Part shown: piece by piece, positions 7,350 through 15,617 of the stretch
Numbering within the stretch: the first letter of the stretch is position 1
Layout: every line of letters starts with the position of its first letter
Source of the DNA: Pseudomonas mendocina
GTDB lineage: Bacteria; Pseudomonadota; Gammaproteobacteria; Pseudomonadales; Pseudomonadaceae
Assembly (NCBI RefSeq): GCF_003008615.1
Contig: NZ_CP027657.1
Location: 1,550,001 to 1,614,000, forward strand
Length of the DNA: 64,000 nt
Reading direction: 5' to 3'
Notes under the pieces: generated by a model
What the model was told of the DNA's origin: nothing
What the model saw: the letters and a program-made list of their open reading frames with translations, nothing else
Database searches by the model: none
Position numbers and translations under genes: made by a program

Positions 7350-8871
7350 GCCGGTGATCTTCGGCGAGCGCGCCCTGACCATCGAGAACATCGTAGCCCT
7401 GTCGCAGCGCCAGGCCCGCGCACAGTTGCAGGACGATGCCGCCTACCGGGAAAAGATCGCCAAGGGCGCACGCTTTCTCGACACCCTGCTGGACAAGGAA
7501 GGCGTGATCTATGGCGTCACCACCGGCTACGGCGACTCCTGCGTGGTAGCCGTGCCGCTGCATCAGGTCGAAGCGCTGCCCAAGCACCTGTTCACCTTCC
7601 ACGGCTGCGGCCTGGGCAAACTGCTCGACGCGCCAAGTACCCGCGCCGTGCTCGCTGCCCGCTTGCAGTCACTGTGCCACGGTGTGTCCGGGGTACGAGT
7701 TGAACTGCTGGAGCGTATCCAGGCATTCATCGATCACGACGTGCTGCCCTTGATCCCGGAAGAAGGCTCGGTTGGCGCCAGCGGCGACCTCACCCCGCTG
7801 TCCTACGTCGCCGCCACCCTCAGCGGCGAACGCGAGGTGCTGTACAAGGGCGAGCGCCGCAGCGCTGCCGACGTGCATGCGGAGCTCGGCTGGACACCGC
7901 TGACCCTGCGTCCGAAAGAAGCCTTGGCGCTGATGAACGGCACTGCCGTGATGACCGCCCTGGCCTGCCTGGCCTACGCCCGCGCCGACTACCTGCTGAA
8001 ACTGGCGACGCGCATCACCGCACTTAACGTCATCGCCCTGGAAGGCAACCCGGAGCACTTCGACGAACGCCTGTTCGCCGCCAAGCCGCACCCGGGCCAG
8101 ACCCAGGTCGCCGCCTGGATTCGCCAGGATCTGGCCGTCGAAGCGCCACTGCCACCGCTGCACCGCCTGCAGGATCGCTACTCGATCCGTTGCGCACCGC
8201 ACGTGCTCGGGGTGCTGGCCGACAGCCTGGGTCTGCTGCGCCAGTTCATCGAAACCGAGCTCAACAGCGCCAACGACAACCCGCTGTTCGATGCCGAGAC
8301 CGAGCGCACCCTGCACGGCGGCCACTTCTACGGCGGGCATATCGCCTTCGCCATGGACAGCCTGAAGAACCTGGTCGGCAACGTCGCCGACCTGCTCGAC
8401 CGCCAGCTCGCCCTGCTGGTGGACACCCGCTACAACCACGGCCTGCCGAGCAACCTGTCCGGCGCCCCGGTCGAAACGGCGATGATCAACCATGGCTTCA
8501 AGGCCGTGCAGATCGGCGCCAGCGCCTGGACCGCCGAAGCGCTGAAGAACACCATGCCAGCCAGCGTGTTCTCGCGTTCCACCGAATGCCATAACCAGGA
8601 CAAGGTGAGCATGGGCACCATCGCCGCGCGCGATGCCCTGCGCAGCCTGGAACTGACCGAACAGGTCGCCGCCGCCACCCTGCTGGCCGCCAACCAGGGC
8701 GTCTGGCTGCGCGAGCGCGCCGGCAAGCAGGACATTCCCGCACCACTGGCTACCATGCGCAAGCAACTGGCCAGCGACTTCCCGCCAGTGATCGAAGACC
8801 GCGCCCTGGAAGGCGAACTGCGCCTGTGCCTGGAGCGCATCCGCACTCAGCACTGGAGGCTGTATGCCTGA
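7330..8871 (+). CDS. MIO-type aromatic amino acid ammonia-lyase (HAL/PAL/TAL family)
   Basis: The 513-residue length is normal for bacterial histidine or tyrosine ammonia-lyases. The catalytic tyrosine lies in YGVTTGYG (Tyr61). The MIO cofactor forms from Ala150-Ser151-Gly152 in GSVGASGDLTPLSY. NSANDNPL and the following segment match the C-terminal active-site region. The substrate-selectivity pair, aligned on the LxxxxGxG stretch LFTFHGCGLG, is Phe90-His91. Classical histidine lyases have Ser-His, phenylalanine lyases Phe-Leu and tyrosine lyases His-Leu, so the substrate is uncertain. In this pigment operon an aromatic substrate (tyrosine to 4-coumarate, or phenylalanine to cinnamate) would give an aryl starter acid for the ligase upstream. 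That assignment is inference. Confidence 0.88.
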   Translation: MTTYQPEPVIFGERALTIENIVALSQRQARAQLQDDAAYREKIAKGARFLDTLLDKEGVIYGVTTGYGDSCVVAVPLHQVEALPKHLFTFHGCGLGKLLDAPSTRAVLAARLQSLCHGVSGVRVELLERIQAFIDHDVLPLIPEEGSVGASGDLTPLSYVAATLSGEREVLYKGERRSAADVHAELGWTPLTLRPKEALALMNGTAVMTALACLAYARADYLLKLATRITALNVIALEGNPEHFDERLFAAKPHPGQTQVAAWIRQDLAVEAPLPPLHRLQDRYSIRCAPHVLGVLADSLGLLRQFIETELNSANDNPLFDAETERTLHGGHFYGGHIAFAMDSLKNLVGNVADLLDRQLALLVDTRYNHGLPSNLSGAPVETAMINHGFKAVQIGASAWTAEALKNTMPASVFSRSTECHNQDKVSMGTIAARDALRSLELTEQVAAATLLAANQGVWLRERAGKQDIPAPLATMRKQLASDFPPVIEDRALEGELRLCLERIRTQHWRLYA

Positions 8872-8939
8872 GGCTGTTCTGCTGCGCACGGCGCACCCCA
8901 CGACCCGCGCCATGCGCACCATCGGCTCAGGAGCCATCC

Positions 8940-9365
8940 ATGCGTAAGTCAGGCGTGTTGCAGGCGGAAATCGAACTGCAGGTGCAGTTCTATGACGTCG
9001 ACATGATGGAGATCGTCTGGCATGGCCACTACGTCAAGTACTTCGAGCAGGCGCGCTGTGCCCTGCTCGACAAGCTCGACCACAACTACAGGCAGATGCG
9101 CGACTCCGGCTATGCCTGGCCAGTGATCGACCTGCAGGTGCGCTACGTGCGCGGCGCCCAGTTCGGCCAGCGCATCATCGTGCGTGCCGACCTGGTGGAG
9201 TGGGAAAGCCGCCTGAAGATCAATTACCTGATCAGCGATGCCGAGACGGGCGAACGCATGACCCGCGGCAGCACCGTGCAGGTCGCCGTGGAAATCGCCA
9301 CGCGGGAAATGCAGTTTGCCTCGCCACAGGTCTTCCTCGATGCCGTGCAGAGGGCCATCGCGTGA
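8940..9365 (+). CDS. 4-hydroxybenzoyl-CoA-thioesterase-like hot-dog thioesterase (ApeK position)
   Basis: This 141-residue single hot-dog domain shows YDVDMMEIVWHGHYVKYFEQAR (residues 18-39), the YbgC/4HBT pattern with the conserved aspartate before the H-G-x-Y turn. The ATG at 8940 has an AGGAG Shine-Dalgarno. It likely hydrolyses or transfers an acyl thioester; in aryl polyene clusters the homologue is thought to release or proofread chains on the ACP. The 68 nt separating it from the ammonia-lyase is one of the larger gaps in the operon and holds only a 27-codon out-of-frame ORF. Its stop overlaps the GTG start candidate of the next gene (GTGA). Confidence 0.85.
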   Translation: MRKSGVLQAEIELQVQFYDVDMMEIVWHGHYVKYFEQARCALLDKLDHNYRQMRDSGYAWPVIDLQVRYVRGAQFGQRIIVRADLVEWESRLKINYLISDAETGERMTRGSTVQVAVEIATREMQFASPQVFLDAVQRAIA

Positions 9366-10051
9366 ACAGCATGCATCCGGGCGCCCACCGCCAAGCGGAA
9401 GGACAAGGTCAATGCGTAGCCCGGATGAAATCCGGGAAGCACCCCATTACCCGCTACATGTCCCGGATTGCATCCGGGCTACTGCTGGCGGGCATTGCCC
9501 AGTTGGCGATGGCCTTCGACCTCGACCAGCTCAGCGAGCAGCTCGGTAAACCCGAGGTAGTGCGCGGCAGTTTCATCCAGGAAAAGCACCTGCGCGCCCT
9601 GCCACAACCGCTGACCAGCCGCGGCCACTTCGTCCTGGCCAAGGACTATGGCCTGCTCTGGCTGCTCGAACGTCCGCTGCAGCAGGATTACCGTATCGAC
9701 GCGCAAGGCATCGCCCGGCGTAGCGAGCAAGGCTGGCAGTTCGTCGCCCAGCAAAGCGCCACCGCACAGCAGAATCGCCTGTTTCTCGCCGTACTCAAGG
9801 GCGACAGCAGCGGCCTGCGCCAGGACTTCGAACTCAGCCTGAGCGGCAGCGCCGAGGCCTGGCAGCTCGATCTGACGCCTCGCAGCGTGCTGCTCAAGCA
9901 GGTGTTCACGACCATCGTCATCAGTGGCGGTGAACTGGTGCAGCGCATCGAACTGCAGGAAACCCAGGGCGACAGCACCGTGCTGCGCCTGGAAGACAAT
10001 CAGGCCGATCAGTCCCTGAGCGATGCGGAGCGACATGACTTCCAGAGTTGA
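9362..10051 (+). CDS. LolA-like outer-membrane lipoprotein carrier protein (ApeL position)
   Basis: The 229-residue frame has a clear exported region. A signal peptide (n-region with Lys/Arg, core SGLLLAGIAQLAMA) precedes FDLDQLSEQLGKPEVVRGSF, the LolA-like mature start. LSLSGSAEAWQLDLTPR and VFTTIVISG continue the LolA fold. I annotate the GTG at 9362 because it overlaps the thioesterase stop and has an AGAGGG Shine-Dalgarno. ATGs at 9425 and 9458 would give shorter, more typical signal peptides but lack good Shine-Dalgarno sites. The protein should shuttle a lipidated product or lipoprotein across the periplasm. The N-terminal coding region coincides with a REP-like inverted repeat (9416-9482). 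It overlaps the exporter gene by 17 nt. Confidence 0.75.
   Translation: MNSMHPGAHRQAEGQGQCVARMKSGKHPITRYMSRIASGLLLAGIAQLAMAFDLDQLSEQLGKPEVVRGSFIQEKHLRALPQPLTSRGHFVLAKDYGLLWLLERPLQQDYRIDAQGIARRSEQGWQFVAQQSATAQQNRLFLAVLKGDSSGLRQDFELSLSGSAEAWQLDLTPRSVLLKQVFTTIVISGGELVQRIELQETQGDSTVLRLEDNQADQSLSDAERHDFQS
9416..9482. repeat. REP-like inverted repeat inside the start region of the LolA-like gene
   Basis: Two 22-bp arms (9416-9437 and 9461-9482) are reverse complements with 21 of 22 matches and a 23-bp spacer. Each arm is itself a small palindrome built on CCCGGAT and ATCCGGG, as in bacterial REP sequences. The second arm is in frame and encodes part of the signal peptide (SRIASGLL). REP elements normally lie between genes. 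Confidence 0.75.
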
Positions 10052-12362
10052 ATACTGGGGTTCACGGCTTTTCCCGCTCGCCCTACTTCTGCTCGTTTTC
10101 GTTGCTGCCTGGCAGTGGCGCGGGGGTGCGCCTGTCTCGGCCAACCTGCTGGAGCTGGTGCCCAGCGGCAAGCCGGACGCGCTCGAGCAGCAGGCCGTGC
10201 AACGCATGCAGGAGCCACTCAACCGCGAACTGCTGGTATTGATCAGCCACCCGCAGCGCGAGCAAGCCCTGGCGCTGGCCGCCGAGCTGGGCGCGCGCTG
10301 GCAGCAGCAGGCGCTGTTCGAGAAGGTGCAGTGGAATCCGCAGGCCGACCTGTCCAGCATACGCCAGCAATTGCAGGATCAACGTCTGGCACTACTGCCG
10401 GCTACCGATCGTCAGTTGCTGATCGACAACCCGGCCGCCTTCATCGAAAGACGCGTTCAGGATCTGTTCGACCCCTTCCGCAGCCAGGGCGTGGTCGCCA
10501 CCAATGATGACCTGCTCGGCCTCAGCACCCTGGTGGAGAAGAGCCTTCCCCATCACCACAATGTCCAGGTCGATCTGAGCGGCGCCCTGATCGCCGAAAG
10601 CGCAGGCACCACCTGGGCACTGCTGCGCGCCCGCACCAATGCCGACGCCTTCGACGGCAACCTGGCACTGGCCGTGGACGATCTGGTCACCCAGGCCCGC
10701 GACGAGGTGCAGACACGCGGCGGCCAATTGCTCGCCAGCAGCGGGCTGCTGTATTCCGCCCACGGCCAGCGCGAAGCCACTCGCGAAATCAGCCTGATGG
10801 GCGGCATCGCCAGTGCCGGCGCCCTGCTGCTGATGCTGCTGGTATTTCGTCGGGTACGCGTATTGCTGGCCTTCATCCCCGCCGCCATCGGCGTGTTCGC
10901 CGGGCTCACGGCTTGCGTCGCGGTGTTCGGCCATATACATGTGATGACTCTGGTACTGGGCGCCAGCCTGATCGGCGTGGCCATCGACTATCCCCTGCAC
11001 CTGCTGTCGAAGAGCTGGACGCTGCAGCCCTGGGATAGCTGGCGTGCCCTGCGCGCGACGCTGCTCGGCCTGAGCCTCGGTCTGGTGACCAATGTCATCG
11101 GCTACCTGGCCCTGGCCTTCACGCCGTTCCCGGCGCTGAAACAAGTGGCGATCTTCTCCGCTGCGGGCCTGCTCGGCGCCTACCTGAGCACGCTGTTCCT
11201 GTTGCCAACCCTGCTCGGCAAGGCCGAGATACGTCCCTGGCAGCCGCCTCACGCTCTGGCGCAACGCCTGCTCGACTGGCGCGAAGCCTTGCTGCGCAAA
11301 CTGCCAACCCCCAGGCTGCTGTTGATCTTCGCCCTATTCTGCGCAGGCGGCCTGCTGCAGCTCTCGCACAAGGACGACCTGCGTCAGTGGGCCAGCGTGC
11401 CGCCGCAATTGCTGGAGCAATCGAAAGCCATCAGCCAGATCGTCGGCATGCAACCGACCAGTCAGTTCTTCCTCGTGCGTGGTGACGATGAGGAGCAACT
11501 GCTGCAACGCCAGCAGGTGCTGAGCCAGCGCCTGGACACGCTGGTAGAACAAGGCCAACTGAAGAGCTATCTGGCACTGAGCCAGTTGATCGCACCGGCC
11601 ACACAACAGGACACACTGCGCCAGGCGGTGGCACAACTCCCACGCCACAGTGCGGCGCTCGCCGAGCTGGGCATCCCTGCAGAGGCCATCGAGCAAGAGG
11701 CGCAACGCCTGCAAACCCTGCCCACCCTGAACATCGAGCAGGTGCTCGCCGCGCCGCTGAGCGAACCCTGGCGCCCGCTCTGGCTGGGCAACGCCGATGA
11801 CGGCCAGGTCGCCGGGCTGATCAGCCTGCAAGGATTGACCAACAGCGATCTGCTGGCCGCCCAGGTCGAGGGGCTAGACGGGGTGAAACTGGTCGACCGC
11901 CTCGGCGAGCTCAATCGCCTGTTCGCCGCCACGCAGGTCAGCGCCGCCGAACTCAAGCTGGCCTCCTGCTTGCTGATCTTCGCCGTGCTGTGCATCTCCT
12001 TCGGCGCCCGCGGGGCCGCTCGCATATTGGCGGTATCGCTGCTGGCCGCGCTGGCCAGCCTGGCCAGCCTCGGCTGGCTCGGTCAGCCGCTGACCCTGTT
12101 CAGCCTATTCGGTCTGCTGTTGGTTACCGCCATCGGCGTCGACTACGCCATCCTGATCCGCGAGCGGGTCGGCGGCGCCGCCACCAGCCTGCTCGGTACC
12201 CTGCTGTCGGCCCTCACTACCTGGCTGTCGTTCGGTCTGCTGGCCGTGTCGAGCACACCGGCAGTGAGCAATTTCGGCCTGACCATCAGCATCGGCCTGG
12301 CCTTCAGTTTCCTCCTCGCGCCCTGGGCGGGTGACGCGCAAACGAAGGAGCAGCATCCATGA
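10035..12362 (+). CDS. MMPL/RND-family exporter of the aryl polyene cluster (ApeM position)
   Basis: The protein has about 775 residues and the two-fold RND layout. It has an N-terminal membrane helix (LFPLALLLLVFVAAWQW), a large periplasmic domain, five membrane helices, a second periplasmic domain and five more helices. GVAIDYPLHLLSKSW in the first half and GVDYAILIRERVG in the second carry the charged residues typical of MMPL proton relays. The ATG at 10035 has a GGAG 5 nt upstream; an ATG 12 nt earlier is less well placed. It probably moves the polyene lipid across or out of the inner membrane together with the LolA-like protein encoded just upstream. Confidence 0.87.
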   Translation: MTSRVEYWGSRLFPLALLLLVFVAAWQWRGGAPVSANLLELVPSGKPDALEQQAVQRMQEPLNRELLVLISHPQREQALALAAELGARWQQQALFEKVQWNPQADLSSIRQQLQDQRLALLPATDRQLLIDNPAAFIERRVQDLFDPFRSQGVVATNDDLLGLSTLVEKSLPHHHNVQVDLSGALIAESAGTTWALLRARTNADAFDGNLALAVDDLVTQARDEVQTRGGQLLASSGLLYSAHGQREATREISLMGGIASAGALLLMLLVFRRVRVLLAFIPAAIGVFAGLTACVAVFGHIHVMTLVLGASLIGVAIDYPLHLLSKSWTLQPWDSWRALRATLLGLSLGLVTNVIGYLALAFTPFPALKQVAIFSAAGLLGAYLSTLFLLPTLLGKAEIRPWQPPHALAQRLLDWREALLRKLPTPRLLLIFALFCAGGLLQLSHKDDLRQWASVPPQLLEQSKAISQIVGMQPTSQFFLVRGDDEEQLLQRQQVLSQRLDTLVEQGQLKSYLALSQLIAPATQQDTLRQAVAQLPRHSAALAELGIPAEAIEQEAQRLQTLPTLNIEQVLAAPLSEPWRPLWLGNADDGQVAGLISLQGLTNSDLLAAQVEGLDGVKLVDRLGELNRLFAATQVSAAELKLASCLLIFAVLCISFGARGAARILAVSLLAALASLASLGWLGQPLTLFSLFGLLLVTAIGVDYAILIRERVGGAATSLLGTLLSALTTWLSFGLLAVSSTPAVSNFGLTISIGLAFSFLLAPWAGDAQTKEQHP

Positions 12363-13507
12363 CCGTCGTCCTGTTCTGGTTGCTGGCCCTGGCCATTTAC
12401 GCACTGGTCGCGGTCATCGGCGGGCGTCGTCTGATTCCCATCGTCGGCCAATTGCTGGTGGCCGCGCTGGCCATTCCGGCGTTGTTGTTGCTATGGGCCG
12501 AGCCGCACTGGCAACTGAGCGCCAGCGACCTGCTTGCGCCCGACTGGCTGAACCTCGCCTACGGCCTGTGCTTTGCGCTGCTACTGGGCTACATCCTCAG
12601 CGACGTGATCGACCTCGATCTCAGCCCGGCCTGCGTGAAGATCGCCCTGCCGAGCTTTCTCGTGCCGATGCTGGCGGGCCTGGCCTGCTCGCTCTGGCTG
12701 CTGCCCGGCGAGCGTGGCTGGCTGAGTGCGGTGGGTATCGGCCTGCTGTTCTCCATCACCGCCATTCCGGTGCTCTATCTGTTCCTGCAGAGCATCGGCT
12801 ACCCAGCGGCCGCTACCAAACGCCTGCTGCACGCAGCGATCCTGATGGATTTCATGTGCTGGAGCCTGTTCGGCCTGGCCCAGGGCAGCAGCCAGCCCGC
12901 GACCCTGCTCTGGCCGCTGCTGGCCGCACTGCTGCCTCTGTTGCTGCGCGCCGTCAGACTGCATCACCCGTCGTTCTATAGCCTGCCGTTCTTCGTCCTG
13001 ATGCTGCTGTTCCAGCAACTGGGGCTCAACGCACTGGTGTTCGGCATCGCCTATATGCTCTGCCTGGGCTACCTGAAACAGCCTTTCGTCCTGCCGTTGG
13101 CGCAGCGTCACTGGAAGCTGTTGATGAATGGCATCGCGGTTCCGCTGATTCTCACTTACGGCGTGCTGCGCGTTGATTTCCATGGCCTGGATCAACATCT
13201 CTCCTGGCTGGTCTTGGGTACCCTGCTGGCGCTGCCGGTCATCAGCAAGGTGCTTGGCAGCTGGCTGGGCCTGCATTGGGCAGACCCGGCCGCGTCGGCA
13301 CGGATAAAGTGGCGCGAAAGCCTGCTGCTGAACATCCGTGGCCTGACTGAAATCGTGTTCCTCAACCTCCTCCTGCAGCTCCAGCTGATTGATTCAACGG
13401 TGTACTTCGGCCTGCTGCTGATGAGTCTGTTCTCTACTCTGTTGCCTGCCCTGCTGGGCCGGCACGTGGCCAATCATGAAGCGAAAGCCCGCTATGAAAT
13501 CTCCTGA
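12359..13507 (+). CDS. Cation:proton antiporter (CPA2/KefB)-like membrane protein
   Basis: The 382-residue protein has about eleven to twelve membrane segments. GYILSDVIDLDL (about residues 77-88) and the C-terminal block RESLLLNIRGLTEIVFLNLL with the following DSTVYFGLLLMSLFST resemble the conserved NTRGLVELIVLN region of CPA2 Na+/H+ and K+/H+ antiporters. There is no RCK/TrkA nucleotide-binding domain at the C terminus. It starts inside the exporter stop (ATGA), so the two are probably co-translated. Antiporters are not part of the minimal aryl polyene set. It could balance ion flow during export or be a family member altered for lipid or pigment transport; both ideas are speculation. Confidence 0.65.
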   Translation: MTVVLFWLLALAIYALVAVIGGRRLIPIVGQLLVAALAIPALLLLWAEPHWQLSASDLLAPDWLNLAYGLCFALLLGYILSDVIDLDLSPACVKIALPSFLVPMLAGLACSLWLLPGERGWLSAVGIGLLFSITAIPVLYLFLQSIGYPAAATKRLLHAAILMDFMCWSLFGLAQGSSQPATLLWPLLAALLPLLLRAVRLHHPSFYSLPFFVLMLLFQQLGLNALVFGIAYMLCLGYLKQPFVLPLAQRHWKLLMNGIAVPLILTYGVLRVDFHGLDQHLSWLVLGTLLALPVISKVLGSWLGLHWADPAASARIKWRESLLLNIRGLTEIVFLNLLLQLQLIDSTVYFGLLLMSLFSTLLPALLGRHVANHEAKARYEIS

Positions 13508-14741
13508 ACTCGAACAACGTCAGATCGTCGTCATCGGTGCCGGCCCCTCCGGCGCCATCGCCGCCGCCATTCTCAAGCGCCAGGGCCATGATGTGCTGCT
13601 GCTGGAGCGCCAGCGTTTCCCGCGTTTCTCCATCGGCGAGAGCCTGCTGTCGCACTGCCTGGACTTCGTCGAAGAGGCCGGCATGCTCGAAGCGGTTCAG
13701 GCCGCCGGTTTCCAGACCAAGCACGGCGCCGCATTCGCCTGGGGCGAGCGTTACACCAGCTTCGACTTCCGCGACAAATTCACCGAGGGCAAGGGTTCGA
13801 CCTATCAGGTCATCCGTGCCGACTTCGACAAGCTGCTGGCCGACGAGGCCGAGCGCCAGGGCGTAGAAATCCGCTACGAGGAAGAAATATTCGCCGCCGA
13901 TTTCAGCGGCGACTGCCCGCGCCTGTCGGTACGCCGCCTGGCCGACGGTCATGAATACCAGGTCGAGTGCGCCTTCGTTCTCGACGGCAGCGGTTATGGC
14001 CGCGTGCTACCGCGCCTGCTCGACCTCGACACGCCGTCGGCCTTCCCGGTTCGCCGCGCGGTCTTCACCCACATCGAGGACAACATCGATCCGGCCTCCG
14101 GTTTCAACCGCGAGATGATCCTCATCACCACTCACCCGACCCTGCGCGACGTGTGGTTCTGGACGATTCCGTTCAGCAACGGCCGCTGCTCGCTGGGCGT
14201 GGTCGCCGCGGCCGAGCATTACGAGAACTACCCGAAGGATCTCGATGCCTGCCTCAAGCAGTTCGTCGCCGAAACCCCGTCGCTGAGCAAGGTACTGGGC
14301 AATGCCGTGTGGGATACCCCGGCACGCGAGATCAACGGTTACTCGGCCAACGTCAAGAGCCTGCACGGCCCGGGCTTCGCCCTGCTGGGCAACGCCGCCG
14401 AATTCCTCGACCCGGTGTTCAGCTCGGGCGTGACCATCGCCATGCGCTCGGCGAGCATGGCCGCCGGGCTGCTGCATCGTCAGCTGGGTGGCGAAACGGT
14501 GGACTGGGAAACCGAGTTCGCCATCCCGCTCAAGCGTGGCGTGGACACCTTCCGCGTCTACGTCGAAGGTTGGTACGAGGGCTCCTTCCAGGACGTGATC
14601 TATTACGAGAACGCCTCGCCGGAGATTCGCCGCATGATCAGCTCGATCCTTGCCGGCTACGCCTGGGACGGTAAGAATCCCTATGTTTCCGAACCTCGCC
14701 GGCGCCTGCGTGTACTGGCCGAGCTGTGTTCCCAACCCTGA
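13494..14741 (+). CDS. FAD-dependent oxidoreductase with flavin-halogenase signature
   Basis: The 415-residue protein starts IVVIGAGPSGAIAAAILKRQ (FAD Rossmann motif GxGxxG, residues 15-20). It then shows FPRFSIGESLLSHCLDFVEEAG, the variant seen in phenolic or pyrrole flavin-dependent halogenases. WFWTIP at residues 221-226 fits the WxWxIP halogenase motif. Lys76 in FQTKHGAAFAWG is a candidate for the chloramine-forming lysine. Xanthomonadins, related aryl polyenes, are halogenated, so ring halogenation of the aryl head is plausible; plain hydroxylation is the alternative. The ATG at 13494 is preferred, but one at 13476 adds six residues; both overlap the antiporter gene. Confidence 0.8.
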   Translation: MKSPELEQRQIVVIGAGPSGAIAAAILKRQGHDVLLLERQRFPRFSIGESLLSHCLDFVEEAGMLEAVQAAGFQTKHGAAFAWGERYTSFDFRDKFTEGKGSTYQVIRADFDKLLADEAERQGVEIRYEEEIFAADFSGDCPRLSVRRLADGHEYQVECAFVLDGSGYGRVLPRLLDLDTPSAFPVRRAVFTHIEDNIDPASGFNREMILITTHPTLRDVWFWTIPFSNGRCSLGVVAAAEHYENYPKDLDACLKQFVAETPSLSKVLGNAVWDTPAREINGYSANVKSLHGPGFALLGNAAEFLDPVFSSGVTIAMRSASMAAGLLHRQLGGETVDWETEFAIPLKRGVDTFRVYVEGWYEGSFQDVIYYENASPEIRRMISSILAGYAWDGKNPYVSEPRRRLRVLAELCSQP

Positions 14742-14882
14742 GAACCTACTTACGATCAGCTGCGCGTCGGCCCTACGGCGTTAGAAACAGGCTCGGAATG
14801 CTCATTTACAACTCGTAAACTCCGCTTCCTCGCCTATTTCTGCCTTGTATGGCTCTAGCTCGCTAGCTCGTAAATAGGTTCT
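14741..14882. repeat. MITE-like nested palindromic element, about 142 bp
   Basis: The terminal 15-bp arms (14741-14755, 14868-14882) are inverted with 14 of 15 matches. A second inverted pair lies inside (14783-14792 with 14832-14841, 9 of 10), with a TTTAC...GTAAA palindrome at the centre. It contains no gene and splits the otherwise gapless operon between the halogenase-like and methyltransferase genes. I have the impression of having seen near-identical copies in other Pseudomonas genomes, but cannot check that here. Confidence 0.65.
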
Positions 14883-14897
14883 AAACAAGGATCGTCG

Positions 14898-15617
14898 ATG
14901 AACGCCCTGCGCCCCGTCTCGCCTACCTACGTCGAAGAAACCCGCTTCGGCTTCTGGTTCCTGCAGAGCCATGTCTGGCAACACCATGTACTGCGGGTCG
15001 CGATCAACGACCTGGTGCGCCTGAGCGGCAGCCCGCTGCCGCAAGCGCCGGTGCTGCTCGATGCCGGCTGTGGCCAGGGCCGTTCCTTCGGCCTGCTCAA
15101 CGCAGCCTTCGCACCGGCGCGGATGATCGGTCTCGACGCCGACCCGCACAGCCTCGAATGCTCGCGCCGCGAGGCCGAGCGCCTGGGCCTGGAGGTCGAA
15201 CTGATCGCCAGTGACTGCGCCTCCATCGACCTGCCCGACGCCAGCGTCGACCTGCTGTTCTGCCACCAGACCCTTCACCACCTGGTGGAGCAGGAGCAGG
15301 CGCTCGCCGAGTTCTGGCGCGTGCTCAAACCCGGTGGTCGACTGTTGCTGGCCGAATCGACCAAGTACTACATCGACACCTGGGTGATACGTTGGCTGTT
15401 CCGCCACCCGATGCACGTGCAACGCAGCGCCGAGCAGTATCTGGACATGCTCAGTGCGCAGGGCTTCCAGTTCGAAGAGAGCAGTATTTCCTACCCCTAC
15501 CTGTGGTGGAGCCGCGCCAAGGACTTCGGCCTGCTGGAACGCTGGGGGCTGATGCGACCCAAGCCGGTCGGACAACGCGACGAAACGCTGCTCAACGTGG
15601 TGGCGCGCAAGCCGTGA
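14898..15617 (+). CDS. Class I SAM-dependent methyltransferase
   Basis: This 239-residue enzyme has motif I VLLDAGCGQGRSFGLL at about residues 52-67, an acidic loop MIGLDADPHSLE, and LLFCHQTLHHL as motif II, followed by LKPGGRLLLAE. This is the UbiE/methyltransferase-11 pattern. An AAGGA Shine-Dalgarno precedes the ATG. Aryl polyenes from E. coli and Xenorhabdus carry methyl groups on the aryl ring or its oxygen, so the phenolic head group or its acid is the likely substrate; that is inference from context. Its stop overlaps the next start (TGATG). Confidence 0.82.
   Translation: MNALRPVSPTYVEETRFGFWFLQSHVWQHHVLRVAINDLVRLSGSPLPQAPVLLDAGCGQGRSFGLLNAAFAPARMIGLDADPHSLECSRREAERLGLEVELIASDCASIDLPDASVDLLFCHQTLHHLVEQEQALAEFWRVLKPGGRLLLAESTKYYIDTWVIRWLFRHPMHVQRSAEQYLDMLSAQGFQFEESSISYPYLWWSRAKDFGLLERWGLMRPKPVGQRDETLLNVVARKP

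Noticed and set aside
7330..8871. Ammonia-lyase as the catabolic histidine ammonia-lyase hutH.
   Set aside because: The Ser-His selectivity pair is absent, no hut genes are nearby, and it is coupled to pigment genes on both sides.
8864..8947. A 27-codon ORF between the ammonia-lyase and thioesterase genes with an AGG before its ATG and overlaps at both ends.
   Set aside because: No recognisable features and it overlaps the thioesterase start out of frame; at most a coupling leader peptide.
9412..9549. ATG at 9412 with a reasonable Shine-Dalgarno, giving a short alternative frame over the LolA-like start.
   Set aside because: Its frame yields an Arg/Pro-rich peptide without a signal sequence, whereas the GTG 9362 / ATG 9425 frame gives a proper exported protein.
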